DNA of 64,000 nt from Bacillota bacterium (GTDB lineage: Bacteria > Bacillota > Limnochordia > Limnochordales > DUMU01): assembly GCA_012839805.1 (NCBI GenBank), contig DUMU01000020.1, forward strand, positions 1-64,000, read 5' to 3'. Positions 52,688-60,927 of this stretch are shown here, piece after piece. The notes below the pieces were generated by a model. That model saw only the letters and a program-made list of their open reading frames with translations. It was not told the origin of the DNA and did not search any database. The translations under genes were made by a program, and so were the position numbers. How positions within the stretch are numbered: position 1 is the stretch's first letter; each line of letters starts with the position of its first letter.

Positions 52688-54250
52688 ATGGCAAAAAGCG
52701 GGACAACCCGGGAGCGGGCGTGGGGGGAAAGACGGTTGGGAACGAAAGAGCGCGGGGGAGGCCGGAGAGAACAGCCCGAATGGGCGGGAGCGGCCCGGTT
52801 GGGCGCGCTACTGCGGAGTTTGGAGCGGGGTGAGAGGCAGCCGGCCGCAGTTCGCAGCGAGATCAGGGCGCTTCACCGTGAGATGGGGGAAGCGCTGGCG
52901 GAGCACCTGGCCGCGTACTTGCGGGACGAGATATCCGTAAAGGAACTGGGAGTGGTGGCCTGGGTTGCCCAGCAGTTGCCGGCGGAAGAGGTCCGGCCGG
53001 CTTTTGCCCGCCTTGCCCGCGACCAGAAGTGTAGCCATATCGTGCGGGTGAAGGCCGCGCAGGTGGTGATGACGCTGGCCGGCCGGGGCGGGGAACGCCC
53101 CAGTTTCGAGGAGCAACTGGCCGAGTTCGGGCTGCTGTCGGAGGAGGTCGGCACGATTCTTTACTCGCTGGCCCAGGAGAGCGTCCTGGGGCTGGTCGAG
53201 GAGATCGGTCACCCGGTCCTGGTCGAACAGGCCATCGAGGCCGCTCTGACCATCCAAGAGGCGGTGGGCGACGACCTTTTCAACATCATCCCGCGGATAG
53301 CGGCCGCCCGGGCGCCGGCGGCAGCCAACGTGCTGGCGGCGCTGGCGGTGGGAGGCGAAACGGTCGAAGTCCGGGCGCAGGCCCGGCGGGCTTTGATCCG
53401 GCTGGCTCGGGAGGGGATCGAGCCGGACAGTCCTGCGCTCCAGGAACTTGCTACGCCCCGGTATGCCGGAACGTTTCGGGTGTCCGGGCCGCCGGGTAGC
53501 CAGGCGGAGAGCTGGCATGTGGTCTGGCAGTTCAGCAGCGGGCTGATGCAGAGTGCGGGTTTTTTGCTGCGCCGGCGAACACCGCGCCGCTCGGCCCGGC
53601 CGCAGCCTCCCCAATTGGTGGACGGTTACGTATCACGCCTCTTCCCACCCCCGGTGATGGCCCAACTCATCTTTCTGCCGTACTTCCCGGACGAAGTGGT
53701 GCGAGTGGAAAAGCTGGAGTTTACCGAGGTACAAACCACGCTGGCCAAAGCCTGGCAAGAAAGAAAGGCTCGGCCCGGGGGGCTTCCCGAGTCTCTTCAC
53801 ATGTTCCGGGGCTTCCTCGATAACTGGCTCTTTGGCGGCGAGCTCGTGGGTGCTACCCGCAACGAAACCGCCATCGATCTCTTGGCCCATCGCGATCCCC
53901 GTCCGCTGCTCGAAGGTATGGCCGCCGAGGTGGGCCGGCTGGTGGAGGACTCCTTGCAGCGGATCGGTTGGAAATCGGAAGAGATTTGCGGCGCTCTTGC
54001 TCTTTGGGCTGCTTACGTGTACATGGCCAAACCCCGCCTGCGCCAGGCCCCGCCTTGGGCGGCCACGGTGGTGTATGCTTCGCGAACGCTGCGGGGTGAA
54101 TCGCTCAAACAAAGTGAGGTGGCCGCCGCCTTCCGCGTGACGCCGGCCACCATCACCCGTAACTTCGAGGACCTCGTGCGCCGGCTCAATCTCCGGGGGG
54201 AGCGGGGGCTTGTTCCGATCCGCCTTCCCGGCTGGCGAGATTCTTCGTGA
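52688..54250 (+). CDS. HEAT-like repeat protein with TFIIB/cyclin-like C-terminal module
   Basis: 520 residues of no family I can name. The N-terminus (1-40) is basic and disordered. Residues about 45-260 are mostly helical with HEAT-like rhythm (VRVKAAQVVMTLAG, VEVRAQARRALIRLA). A middle part has strand-rich sequence around LVDGYVSRLFPPPVMAQLIF. The C-terminus (about 455-505) reads PPWAATVVYASRTLRGES, LKQSEVAAAFRVTPATITRN, FEDLVRRLNLRG, resembling the TFIIB cyclin repeat followed by a helix-turn-helix recognition helix. It is 30 nt after the ABC exporter pair, so probably in the same operon; a regulator of the exporter is a possibility but not shown. It overlaps the slipin gene by 65 nt, tail to tail. 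Confidence 0.6.
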   Translation: MAKSGTTRERAWGERRLGTKERGGGRREQPEWAGAARLGALLRSLERGERQPAAVRSEIRALHREMGEALAEHLAAYLRDEISVKELGVVAWVAQQLPAEEVRPAFARLARDQKCSHIVRVKAAQVVMTLAGRGGERPSFEEQLAEFGLLSEEVGTILYSLAQESVLGLVEEIGHPVLVEQAIEAALTIQEAVGDDLFNIIPRIAAARAPAAANVLAALAVGGETVEVRAQARRALIRLAREGIEPDSPALQELATPRYAGTFRVSGPPGSQAESWHVVWQFSSGLMQSAGFLLRRRTPRRSARPQPPQLVDGYVSRLFPPPVMAQLIFLPYFPDEVVRVEKLEFTEVQTTLAKAWQERKARPGGLPESLHMFRGFLDNWLFGGELVGATRNETAIDLLAHRDPRPLLEGMAAEVGRLVEDSLQRIGWKSEEICGALALWAAYVYMAKPRLRQAPPWAATVVYASRTLRGESLKQSEVAAAFRVTPATITRNFEDLVRRLNLRGERGLVPIRLPGWRDSS

Positions 54251-55160
54251 AAAGACTGAGGATCTCCATAGGCAAGGGGAAGAGGATGGTGGAGTTTCGC
54301 TCGGCGGCGATCTCGGTCAGGGTTTGCAGATAGCGCAGCTGGATGGCGGCCGGCTCGGTGGCGATTACCCGGGCGGCGGCAGCCAGTTTCTCCGAAGCCT
54401 GGAACTCGCCTTCGGCAGTTATTACCTTCGCCCTTCGCTCGCGCTCTGCCTCGGCCTGCTTGGCCATGGCCCGCTTCATAGTCTCGGGCAGTTCGACCGC
54501 TTTGATCTCGACCGCGGTGACCTTGATACCCCACGGGTCGGTAGCCTCATCCAGGAGTTGCCGGAGCGTGGCATTGAGTTCAGCCCGTTTGGCCAGCATG
54601 TCGTCGAGGTCATGCTGGCCCAGGACCGATCGCAGGACGGTTTGCCCGAGGAGTGTCGTGCTGTTGACGTAGTCGGCGACCTTGACGACGGCGAGCACGG
54701 GGTCAGAGACATGGAAGTAGACGACGGCATCCACCAGCACGGGGACGTTGTCGCGGGTGATCACTTCCTGCTGGGGGACGTCGATGGTAAAGGTACGCAG
54801 GTCGATCTTGCGGACCTGGTCAATCCCGAAAGGGAAGATGACGTTGAGCCCGGGCCCCAGCACGCCCGCCTGCCGCCCGAACCGGAAGAGCACTCCTCGC
54901 TGGTATTCGGTGATGATCCTCACCATGCTGGGAAGGAAGGCGATGGGCAGAACCAGGAACGGGATGAACCAAAAGGTGCGGGTCAGGGGCCAGCCCAGAA
55001 CCCCCCAGATCACGCCGGTGGCGAGGAGGAAAACCAGCACGGCCCGGGCGCGGGTGATGATCGCGAGGGTGGCCCAGATCGCCCACCAGGCGATCACGAT
55101 CCAGAAGAGGATGCGCATGAGGATTACGAAGGGTGCGACGGGGACGAACGTATCCGGCAT
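54186..55160 (-). CDS. SPFH/stomatin-like protein (slipin)
   Basis: 324 residues. Two to three N-terminal hydrophobic segments (about 10-80) precede the SPFH domain: EYQRGVLFRFGRQAGVLGPG, IDLRTFTIDVPQQEVITRDN, VPVLVDAVVYFHVSDPVLAV, LRSVLGQHDLDDML, YGIKVTAVEIKAVELPE-type segment and a charged coiled coil (MAKQAEAERERRAKVITAEGE over about 225-245). Slipins form scaffolds in the membrane and often work with NfeD proteases; none is next to it here. The C-terminus overlaps the preceding gene on the other strand. Confidence 0.92.
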   Translation of the reverse strand: MPDTFVPVAPFVILMRILFWIVIAWWAIWATLAIITRARAVLVFLLATGVIWGVLGWPLTRTFWFIPFLVLPIAFLPSMVRIITEYQRGVLFRFGRQAGVLGPGLNVIFPFGIDQVRKIDLRTFTIDVPQQEVITRDNVPVLVDAVVYFHVSDPVLAVVKVADYVNSTTLLGQTVLRSVLGQHDLDDMLAKRAELNATLRQLLDEATDPWGIKVTAVEIKAVELPETMKRAMAKQAEAERERRAKVITAEGEFQASEKLAAAARVIATEPAAIQLRYLQTLTEIAAERNSTILFPLPMEILSLFTKNLASREGGSEQAPAPPGD

Positions 55161-55371
55161 GCTCCTAAAAGCCCCCTTCGGAAAGCTTTCCCGCTTTCCT
55201 CAAGTATTCTCCTTGATGTTATTTCAGCATGCTGGCAAGGGCAACCGGCAGACCGTTCAGCCAGCCGGCATCCTGCTGCCCAGGATCGCCCCGTCCTCTC
55301 GGCAAAGCTGATATCGTCGTGGTAGAATCGTCGGGACGAGATCCCCCTGGGACAGAGCATGGAAACCGGGT

Positions 55372-56223
55372 ATGGAAATGGAGTATGGATTAGGGGGTTT
55401 GCCGTTGGCCGTGGGAGCCAGTCCGGGAGCTGACAAGATCAAGCAGGTAATGGGAGACCTGCGGCACGTCGCATCTGTCCTGGCCTGCAGTTTCCCCGGG
55501 GAGACACCGGCTGCTCGTAACGCCAGGGTGGCGTTGGCCGAACTGCTCACTACGGACCTGGACCTGCTGGCCAGGGCGTTAGAGGACCTGATGGCAGGAG
55601 CAGGTGGAGACGACGAGCACTCTCCTCGGGCCGCCACCGGTGACGGCCGTTCACCCGTGGGGGCGCCGGCCGCCGCGGCCACCGGTTGCGGCTCCCGCCC
55701 GGCCGAGACCCGGGCGCTATTCGGGTATCGGGTCGAGATCACGACCTCCCGCAGTTCGCGCCGCACCTCGACCGGGCGTTTCACCGGCCCGGGGACCATC
55801 ACCCTCGAGCTAGCCTCCGGCCTGTCGGCCGCGGAGCGGGAGCGCCACATCGACCGCCTGGTCCGGCGCCTGGTTGCCTCCCGCCGCCTTCCTGCCTTGC
55901 GCGAGCGTATCTACCGGATCGCTCGTGAACGCTTTGCCGAGTTCGGTCTTCGCATCGGGCAGATTCGTTTCCGCGAGCAGAACCGGCGCTGGGGCTCTTG
56001 TTCGAGCCGGGGCAACATCAACCTCTCCTACCGCCTGCTGGATGCTCCCGACGAACTGGTCGAGTACGTCTGCATCCACGAACTGGCCCATCTCATCGAG
56101 TTCAATCATTCACCCCGCTTCTGGGCGCTGGTGGAACGGGCCGACCCCGATTACCGCATCCATCGCGAGCAGCTGCGCCAGCTGGAGCAGGGCCGGCAGC
56201 TTCCGGCGGCCGGTAACCGGTGA
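55372..56223 (+). CDS. YgjP/SprT-like metallopeptidase (DUF45)
   Basis: 283 residues. The C-terminal half is the YgjP-like zinc metallopeptidase: RFREQNRRWGSCSSRGNINLSYRL with the W-G-S-C motif, then HELAHLIEFNHSPRFW (His236, Glu237, His240). The N-terminal half (about 1-110) is a helical region plus a low-complexity Gly/Ala stretch, longer than in most relatives. Substrates of these peptidases are unknown. It stands alone after the slipin gene. The start ATG at 55372 gives a reasonable N-terminus, but a later start cannot be excluded. Confidence 0.85.
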   Translation: MEMEYGLGGLPLAVGASPGADKIKQVMGDLRHVASVLACSFPGETPAARNARVALAELLTTDLDLLARALEDLMAGAGGDDEHSPRAATGDGRSPVGAPAAAATGCGSRPAETRALFGYRVEITTSRSSRRTSTGRFTGPGTITLELASGLSAAERERHIDRLVRRLVASRRLPALRERIYRIARERFAEFGLRIGQIRFREQNRRWGSCSSRGNINLSYRLLDAPDELVEYVCIHELAHLIEFNHSPRFWALVERADPDYRIHREQLRQLEQGRQLPAAGNR

Positions 56224-56265
56224 CCGCACGAGCCGGTGCGCAGTCCGGCGGGCGTGGCGGAGGCG

Positions 56266-57957
56266 TCAGGTAGGGAAACACCCGCCGCCGATGAACTCCC
56301 GCAGGATCGAGGTGGCCGGCACGTCCCGATCCCCGCAGGGAAGGAAGTAGCCAAGGAAACGGAGCAGGCGGCGGGCTTCCGAGTGTTCGGGGACGTCGCT
56401 GGGTACCTGGGCGAGCAGTGGTTCGGCCAGGGGTTTCAGTATCGCCGGTTCGTATACCAGGGCGCTGTTGAACATGATGTCGGCCGCCTCCTGGAACGGG
56501 AAGATGTTGCGCCTCTCGCCCCGCCGCACGATCGGCCAGGCGCGCAGCGTATCCACCGCCGAACGGCCACGAAACTGATTATCCCGCACTATACGCCGGA
56601 GGATCCGCACGTCGGTAGTAGAAACACGGTTAAGGTCGTCGAGATTGAGTTGAGTGAGTGCGCTCACGTATATTTTGAACTTTCGTCCTGCCGGAATGGA
56701 GGCCGTCAGCGCGTCGTTGAGCCCGTGTATACCCTCTACCACCACGAGATGCCGCGGGGAAAGCTTTACTCGCTCACCCTTGAAAACCCGCTTGCCGGTG
56801 AGGAAATCGAAGGTGGGAAGTTCCACCTCTTCACCCTGGATGAGTTTGGTCAAGTGGTCGTTGAAGAGTTCACGGTCGACCGCGTCGGGGGAGTCGAAGT
56901 CGAGCCGTCCTTCCTCGTCCCGGGGGGTTTTCTCCCGCTCGACGAAGTAGTTGTCCATAGAGATGGGGACGGGGAGAATGCCGTTCACCCGCAGTTGGAT
57001 GCCGAGCCGGTGGGCGAAGGTGGTCTTACCGGAGGCGGAAGGCCCCGCGATCAACACGATCCGGATGCGGTCGATGTTGGCGGCGATGAGGTCGGCGATC
57101 TGAGCGATCTTTTTCTCGTGAAAAGCTTCGGCGACCCGGATGAGATCGCCGATCCGGCCCGACTGGATAGTGTCGTTCAAGTCGGCTACGGTGCGCACGC
57201 CGAGAATTCGTCCCCAGCGTTCCGCCTCGTAGAAGATGTTGGCGAGCTTTCCCTGTTCAACGTAGGGCGGAATGGTCGTCGGATCGTCGGGGCGGGGCAG
57301 CTCCAGGATAAATCCAGGCAGGTAAAAACGAAGCTTGAAAAGGTTGAGGAGACCCGTGCGGGGAGCCAGTACTCCGTAAGCGTAATCGATGAACGGGCCG
57401 CAAGTGTGTATCTGAACGGTAGCCGTGGGGACGTAACGCTCCAGGAGATAAGCGGTATCCGCCCGGCCGCTATCACGAAGCCGGGCGGCCGCCTCCGTTT
57501 TGCGATAGCGGTGGCGCACGATGGGCAGGTCGGCGGCGACGATCTCGCGCATGCGGGCCTCGATCCGGGCTACGTCCTCCGCCTTAAGCGGACGGTGGAA
57601 GTGGATTTCGCCGTAGAGGGCGTTGCCCAGAGAATGTTCGACCCGTACGACGCAGCCGGGCATCACCTCCCGGGCGGCCCGGGCCAGGACCAGGATCAAG
57701 GTGCGCGTGTAGACCCGCAGGCCGTCTTCGCTGGTGAGGTCGACCAGTTCGACCCGGTCACCATCGGCCAGGCGCGTGTGCAGGCTCTTCATGGCGTTAT
57801 TTACCTTGGCCGCCAGAACGGGAGAGCGCCGGGGAACGGGATCGTGAGCAAGGAGCCGGTCGAGTTGTTCCAGAATGGTAGCACCGGCGGGGAGCTCCAC
57901 CGGGACCGTCTCCTCTCCGAGCGGGTGTACCAGCAGCACACGGATGACATCAGGCAT
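56266..57957 (-). CDS. Nucleoside (uridine-type) kinase with N-terminal TGS-like domain
   Basis: ATG 57957 (GGAGG upstream) starts MPDVIRVLLV; 563 residues. Residues 1-80 resemble a TGS/ubiquitin-like domain, about 80-275 a threonyl-tRNA synthetase-like second additional domain (HSLGNALYGEIH, CGPFIDYAYGVLAP), and the C-terminal half a P-loop phosphoribulokinase/uridine kinase domain (AGPSASGKTTFAHRL at about 302, SMDNYFVEREKTP, VVVEGIHGLND). This three-part protein is common in Clostridia and Thermotoga as an uncharacterised nucleoside kinase. The CapA-like gene upstream overlaps its start by 8 nt, so the two are co-transcribed. Confidence 0.9.
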   Translation of the reverse strand: MPDVIRVLLVHPLGEETVPVELPAGATILEQLDRLLAHDPVPRRSPVLAAKVNNAMKSLHTRLADGDRVELVDLTSEDGLRVYTRTLILVLARAAREVMPGCVVRVEHSLGNALYGEIHFHRPLKAEDVARIEARMREIVAADLPIVRHRYRKTEAAARLRDSGRADTAYLLERYVPTATVQIHTCGPFIDYAYGVLAPRTGLLNLFKLRFYLPGFILELPRPDDPTTIPPYVEQGKLANIFYEAERWGRILGVRTVADLNDTIQSGRIGDLIRVAEAFHEKKIAQIADLIAANIDRIRIVLIAGPSASGKTTFAHRLGIQLRVNGILPVPISMDNYFVEREKTPRDEEGRLDFDSPDAVDRELFNDHLTKLIQGEEVELPTFDFLTGKRVFKGERVKLSPRHLVVVEGIHGLNDALTASIPAGRKFKIYVSALTQLNLDDLNRVSTTDVRILRRIVRDNQFRGRSAVDTLRAWPIVRRGERRNIFPFQEAADIMFNSALVYEPAILKPLAEPLLAQVPSDVPEHSEARRLLRFLGYFLPCGDRDVPATSILREFIGGGCFPT

Positions 57958-59704
57958 TGGGCTGTCCTGCCTCCTTCCATGCGGCCGCGGCCGAGAGTAG
58001 CGTATGCCAGGCGTAAGCCACCACCGTCGCCCTCCCGGGCTCGAGCGGGTGGGGCTTCGCCTCATCGATCTCCAGCGGCACGATGCGAAAACCCCGGACT
58101 CCGGTCCGATCCAGATCCACCTCGAGGATCATGCTCTGGCGGGTAGCCCACCAGGGTTGGTCCATGATGAAATTGCCCAGGCTGTAAGCGACGAGACCCC
58201 GCCTTTCGGGCGTTGTAACGATCTCCACTCCTTGCACGGTATGCGGGTGTGCTCCCAACACCAGGTCGGCCCCGGCAGCGATGGTACGGCGGGCGAGCTC
58301 CTTCTGAACGCGGGTTGGACGATCCTCATACTCCCGGCCCCAGTGGTAGTATACGATCACCACCTCGGCCTGCCGGCGGGCCGCCCGGATGTCTTCTTCG
58401 ATGGACGCGAAATCGTGGGGTCGCAAAGGTGCTACTCCCGGCCGGTAGGGCGTGGCGGCGAAGCTCCAGCGGGTTTCACGGGACCAATAGACGTCGGCCA
58501 GTTCACTATAGCCCAGGAAAGCTACCCGGAGATAAGGCCGGGGATTAAGCATGAGCGACGCGATCCAGCGCGGGCACACGGTGAGCACCAGTGGCCGGCG
58601 GGCTTCGGCCAGGTCGCGGCCGCCGCCGAAGTGGCCGACGGCGGCCTGATCGAGTACGGATAGGTTTTCCAGAAAGGCCTCCTCGCCGTAGTCGAGGGTA
58701 TGGTTGTTGGCAAGGCTTACCGCGTCAAATCCAGCCTTCAGGAGCAGTTTCACGGCCCCGGGGTCGGCCTGGAACCAGATGCCCTTGCCGGGGACTCGCT
58801 CTCCGCTTGTTCCAAAAGGCGATTCCAGGTTACCTACCGTCAGGTCGTAGCCGGCAAGACGTTCGGCCAGGTCGGAGAGGGGGTAAAAAACTCCGTGAAA
58901 CTTCATGGCCCGGGCCACCCCCCGGTCGAGCATGATGTCGCCCACGGCGGCCAGGCGAATCTCCGGTTGGTCCGGGTCAAGTCCGAGCCAGCTGGCCCGG
59001 CCCGCGGGGGTCGTGAGCCATCGGGCAAAGCTTTGGAGAGAAGGCGGCAGGCCGCGGGCGCGATCAAAGATCAAGCGAACCGGGTGACCGAGACGGTAAG
59101 AGCCATCGAGACAGGTGGCGGCACCGGGGAAGACGCCCGCCACGGTCCAGGCTTGCCGGTCGGGACGCCGGTCGGCCAGTGTACCCAGGGATAGCCCCGG
59201 CAAAGGAGAACGTCCCGTCTCCTGAATCGCCTTGACCACTTGCCGGGCCAGATCCAGGTTGATCTCGGCCATGGGAGTCGGGAAGTCCGAAAAGAGCAAG
59301 ATGGGTTCGACCAGGAGCTCCTTACTGGCCAGACCAACGGGCAAACGGGGCGCCTGGCCGGGGGCAGCGGGAACTAGGTCGGAACCAACCGCAAGGTAAG
59401 CTGCGGCCGTGCCTTGACCGAGCCGGCGCAGGGCTTCTTCTTCACCCGCCACCACCAGGCGGACGGCTGTACCAGCTTCTACGGCCGTGCTGGCTTTGCC
59501 CGCCTGGCTTTGCCATGTGCGTAATGCCCTGGTCGCGGCTGCCCGGCCAGCCGGACACACGAGGAGGAAAGGAGTGCGGCCCGGGCCGGGTTCGTGTACC
59601 CGAGCGCAGAACGCGGCCAAAGCGGTACCGGCGACTATGACCAGACTGAGCAAGACGACGGTACCCGGCGACCGATGGCCACCGTTCCTTTGTCCTTTTG
59701 TCAA
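57950..59704 (-). CDS. CapA-like metallophosphatase with N-terminal membrane anchor
   Basis: TTG 59704 preceded by GAGGAGGGG is chosen over an ATG at 59728 that lies inside the ribosome site; 584 residues. A single N-terminal helix (PGTVVLLSLVIVAGTALAAF) anchors it. About residues 45-270 form a region that may resemble a periplasmic binding fold. The C-terminal domain has CapA/PgsA motifs: AAVGDIMLDRGVARAM, VGNLESPF, LANNHTLDYGEEAF, YYHWGREYED and LGAHPHTVQGVE. Such proteins act outside the cell in polyglutamate capsule synthesis or related steps. Here it is coupled to the nucleoside kinase, and no pgsB/C genes are close. Confidence 0.85.
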   Translation of the reverse strand: MTKGQRNGGHRSPGTVVLLSLVIVAGTALAAFCARVHEPGPGRTPFLLVCPAGRAAATRALRTWQSQAGKASTAVEAGTAVRLVVAGEEEALRRLGQGTAAAYLAVGSDLVPAAPGQAPRLPVGLASKELLVEPILLFSDFPTPMAEINLDLARQVVKAIQETGRSPLPGLSLGTLADRRPDRQAWTVAGVFPGAATCLDGSYRLGHPVRLIFDRARGLPPSLQSFARWLTTPAGRASWLGLDPDQPEIRLAAVGDIMLDRGVARAMKFHGVFYPLSDLAERLAGYDLTVGNLESPFGTSGERVPGKGIWFQADPGAVKLLLKAGFDAVSLANNHTLDYGEEAFLENLSVLDQAAVGHFGGGRDLAEARRPLVLTVCPRWIASLMLNPRPYLRVAFLGYSELADVYWSRETRWSFAATPYRPGVAPLRPHDFASIEEDIRAARRQAEVVIVYYHWGREYEDRPTRVQKELARRTIAAGADLVLGAHPHTVQGVEIVTTPERRGLVAYSLGNFIMDQPWWATRQSMILEVDLDRTGVRGFRIVPLEIDEAKPHPLEPGRATVVAYAWHTLLSAAAAWKEAGQPNA

Positions 59705-59790
59705 CCTCGCCCCTCCTCGCTTTCCCATTGTACCATTTGATCGTCCGCCCGCCGGAAACCACCGGACCTGCCGCGGCAGGGGGATGCCCG

Positions 59791-60594
59791 CTACCGGGCG
59801 ACCAGCGCCCACGGGTCGCGGCGGAGCAGCCGGACGGTGTAGTCCAGCATGGGCCCGTCTTCCACCACCAGTACGCGGGCCGCACCGATTTGGCCTCGCC
59901 GGAGCCATCCCTCTTGCTCCAGGATGTGCTCCATAGCGGTGAAGCGCCGGGGCGTGCCCCATTGGTGCAGCAGATACTCACGTTCGAAGGTGTGCCCGTG
60001 CCAGTCGGTGATGCGGCAGCGGGTGGGACGGGGTTGCAGGTGGTAAGGCACCTCCGCCAGTTCCTCCGCGGCATGGAAAGTGGTGTTGCAGTCCAGTGTG
60101 ACCCCCAGGAAGACCAGCTTGCCCCCGAGGCGGGCCAGCTTGACCCAGGGTGAACCTTCTCCGCAGGGCGTCCAGCATTCCTCGTGCCCGGCCGTGAGCG
60201 ACCGTGCCTGCGCCCCCAGAGCGACCACCGAGTGGGTGGGGTGAACACTGCGCACGGCTCCGGGCCAGTTTCGCATGGTCTCGGGGATCCGGCCGGTCCA
60301 GGCCGGGGAAGAGCGGACGTCGAAGCAGGGCGGGCAGTCGGGACCGTCGCTCGGTTTCCCGGTCAGGGTCGGCGCCAGGACGGTTCCGCCTGTACCAACC
60401 GCCTCCAGCAGGGCTTCGATGACCGAGGCCGCGCCCCCCTCGACATACCCGAAACTGCTGAGCGACGAGTGAACCAGCACCTGATCCCCTTTTTCGATTC
60501 CCAGCTCGCGCAACCCCTTCACGATCTCCGACCGGGTAACCACCGGCCGGTTGCCGGTTTCCCGGCCCAAAGTTTCGGCCTGGTTTGCGGGCAT
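59791..60594 (-). CDS. AAC(3)-family (YokD-like) N-acetyltransferase
   Basis: 267 residues. Motifs of the aminoglycoside 3-N-acetyltransferase fold are present: VLVHSSLSSFGYVEGGAASV, GTVLAPTLTGK, VHPTHSVVALG with the conserved His, and TPCGEGSPWVKL. The family acts on aminoglycosides in resistant strains, but many chromosomal members have other substrates, and resistance should not be assumed. It is in the same direction as the CapA-like gene, 86 nt upstream of it. Confidence 0.88.
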   Translation of the reverse strand: MPANQAETLGRETGNRPVVTRSEIVKGLRELGIEKGDQVLVHSSLSSFGYVEGGAASVIEALLEAVGTGGTVLAPTLTGKPSDGPDCPPCFDVRSSPAWTGRIPETMRNWPGAVRSVHPTHSVVALGAQARSLTAGHEECWTPCGEGSPWVKLARLGGKLVFLGVTLDCNTTFHAAEELAEVPYHLQPRPTRCRITDWHGHTFEREYLLHQWGTPRRFTAMEHILEQEGWLRRGQIGAARVLVVEDGPMLDYTVRLLRRDPWALVAR

Positions 60595-60927
60595 AATCCT
60601 CCCTACGCTCCTTCCGGCGATCGCAAGTCACCGCGTCCCACCATACCATGCCGGTGCCCCGGGGGACATACCCTTTTTCGACACCGTCCCGTCCTGACCC
60701 GGCCCGGGCCGTGCCCGGTCGCAGTTCCTTCCCGGGACTCGAACCCCGGGGAGATATAGCGAGATATTCCACCACGTACCGAGTCCGGGCAGGACGCTAC
60801 CCCGGCGCGCCGAAAGAGAAGCGAGAGCCGGCCCCGGGTGAAAGGCGAAGCCGGACCGGGGGAGGCAGTTCGCGACCGGGGTACACCCGGTACATTGGCG
60901 GGGCAGACGGGCCCGGGGGACGAAGAA
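60595..60927. other. Intergenic region between divergent genes
   Basis: About 330 nt without a supported gene separate the AAC(3)-like and GH18-like genes. It contains CGACACCGTCC (60679-60689), also found upstream of comFA at 14730-14740, and a T-arm-like hairpin at about 60732-60765 that does not belong to a tRNA. A GTG at 60838 is in frame with the GH18-like gene but has a weaker ribosome site than GTG 60928. No confident promoter was found. Confidence 0.4.

Noticed and set aside
60732..60765. Hairpin with GGTTCGAGTCCC-like loop on the minus strand, like a tRNA T-arm
   Set aside because: The stem does not pair correctly with a seven-base loop, and no acceptor, D or anticodon arm can be built around it.
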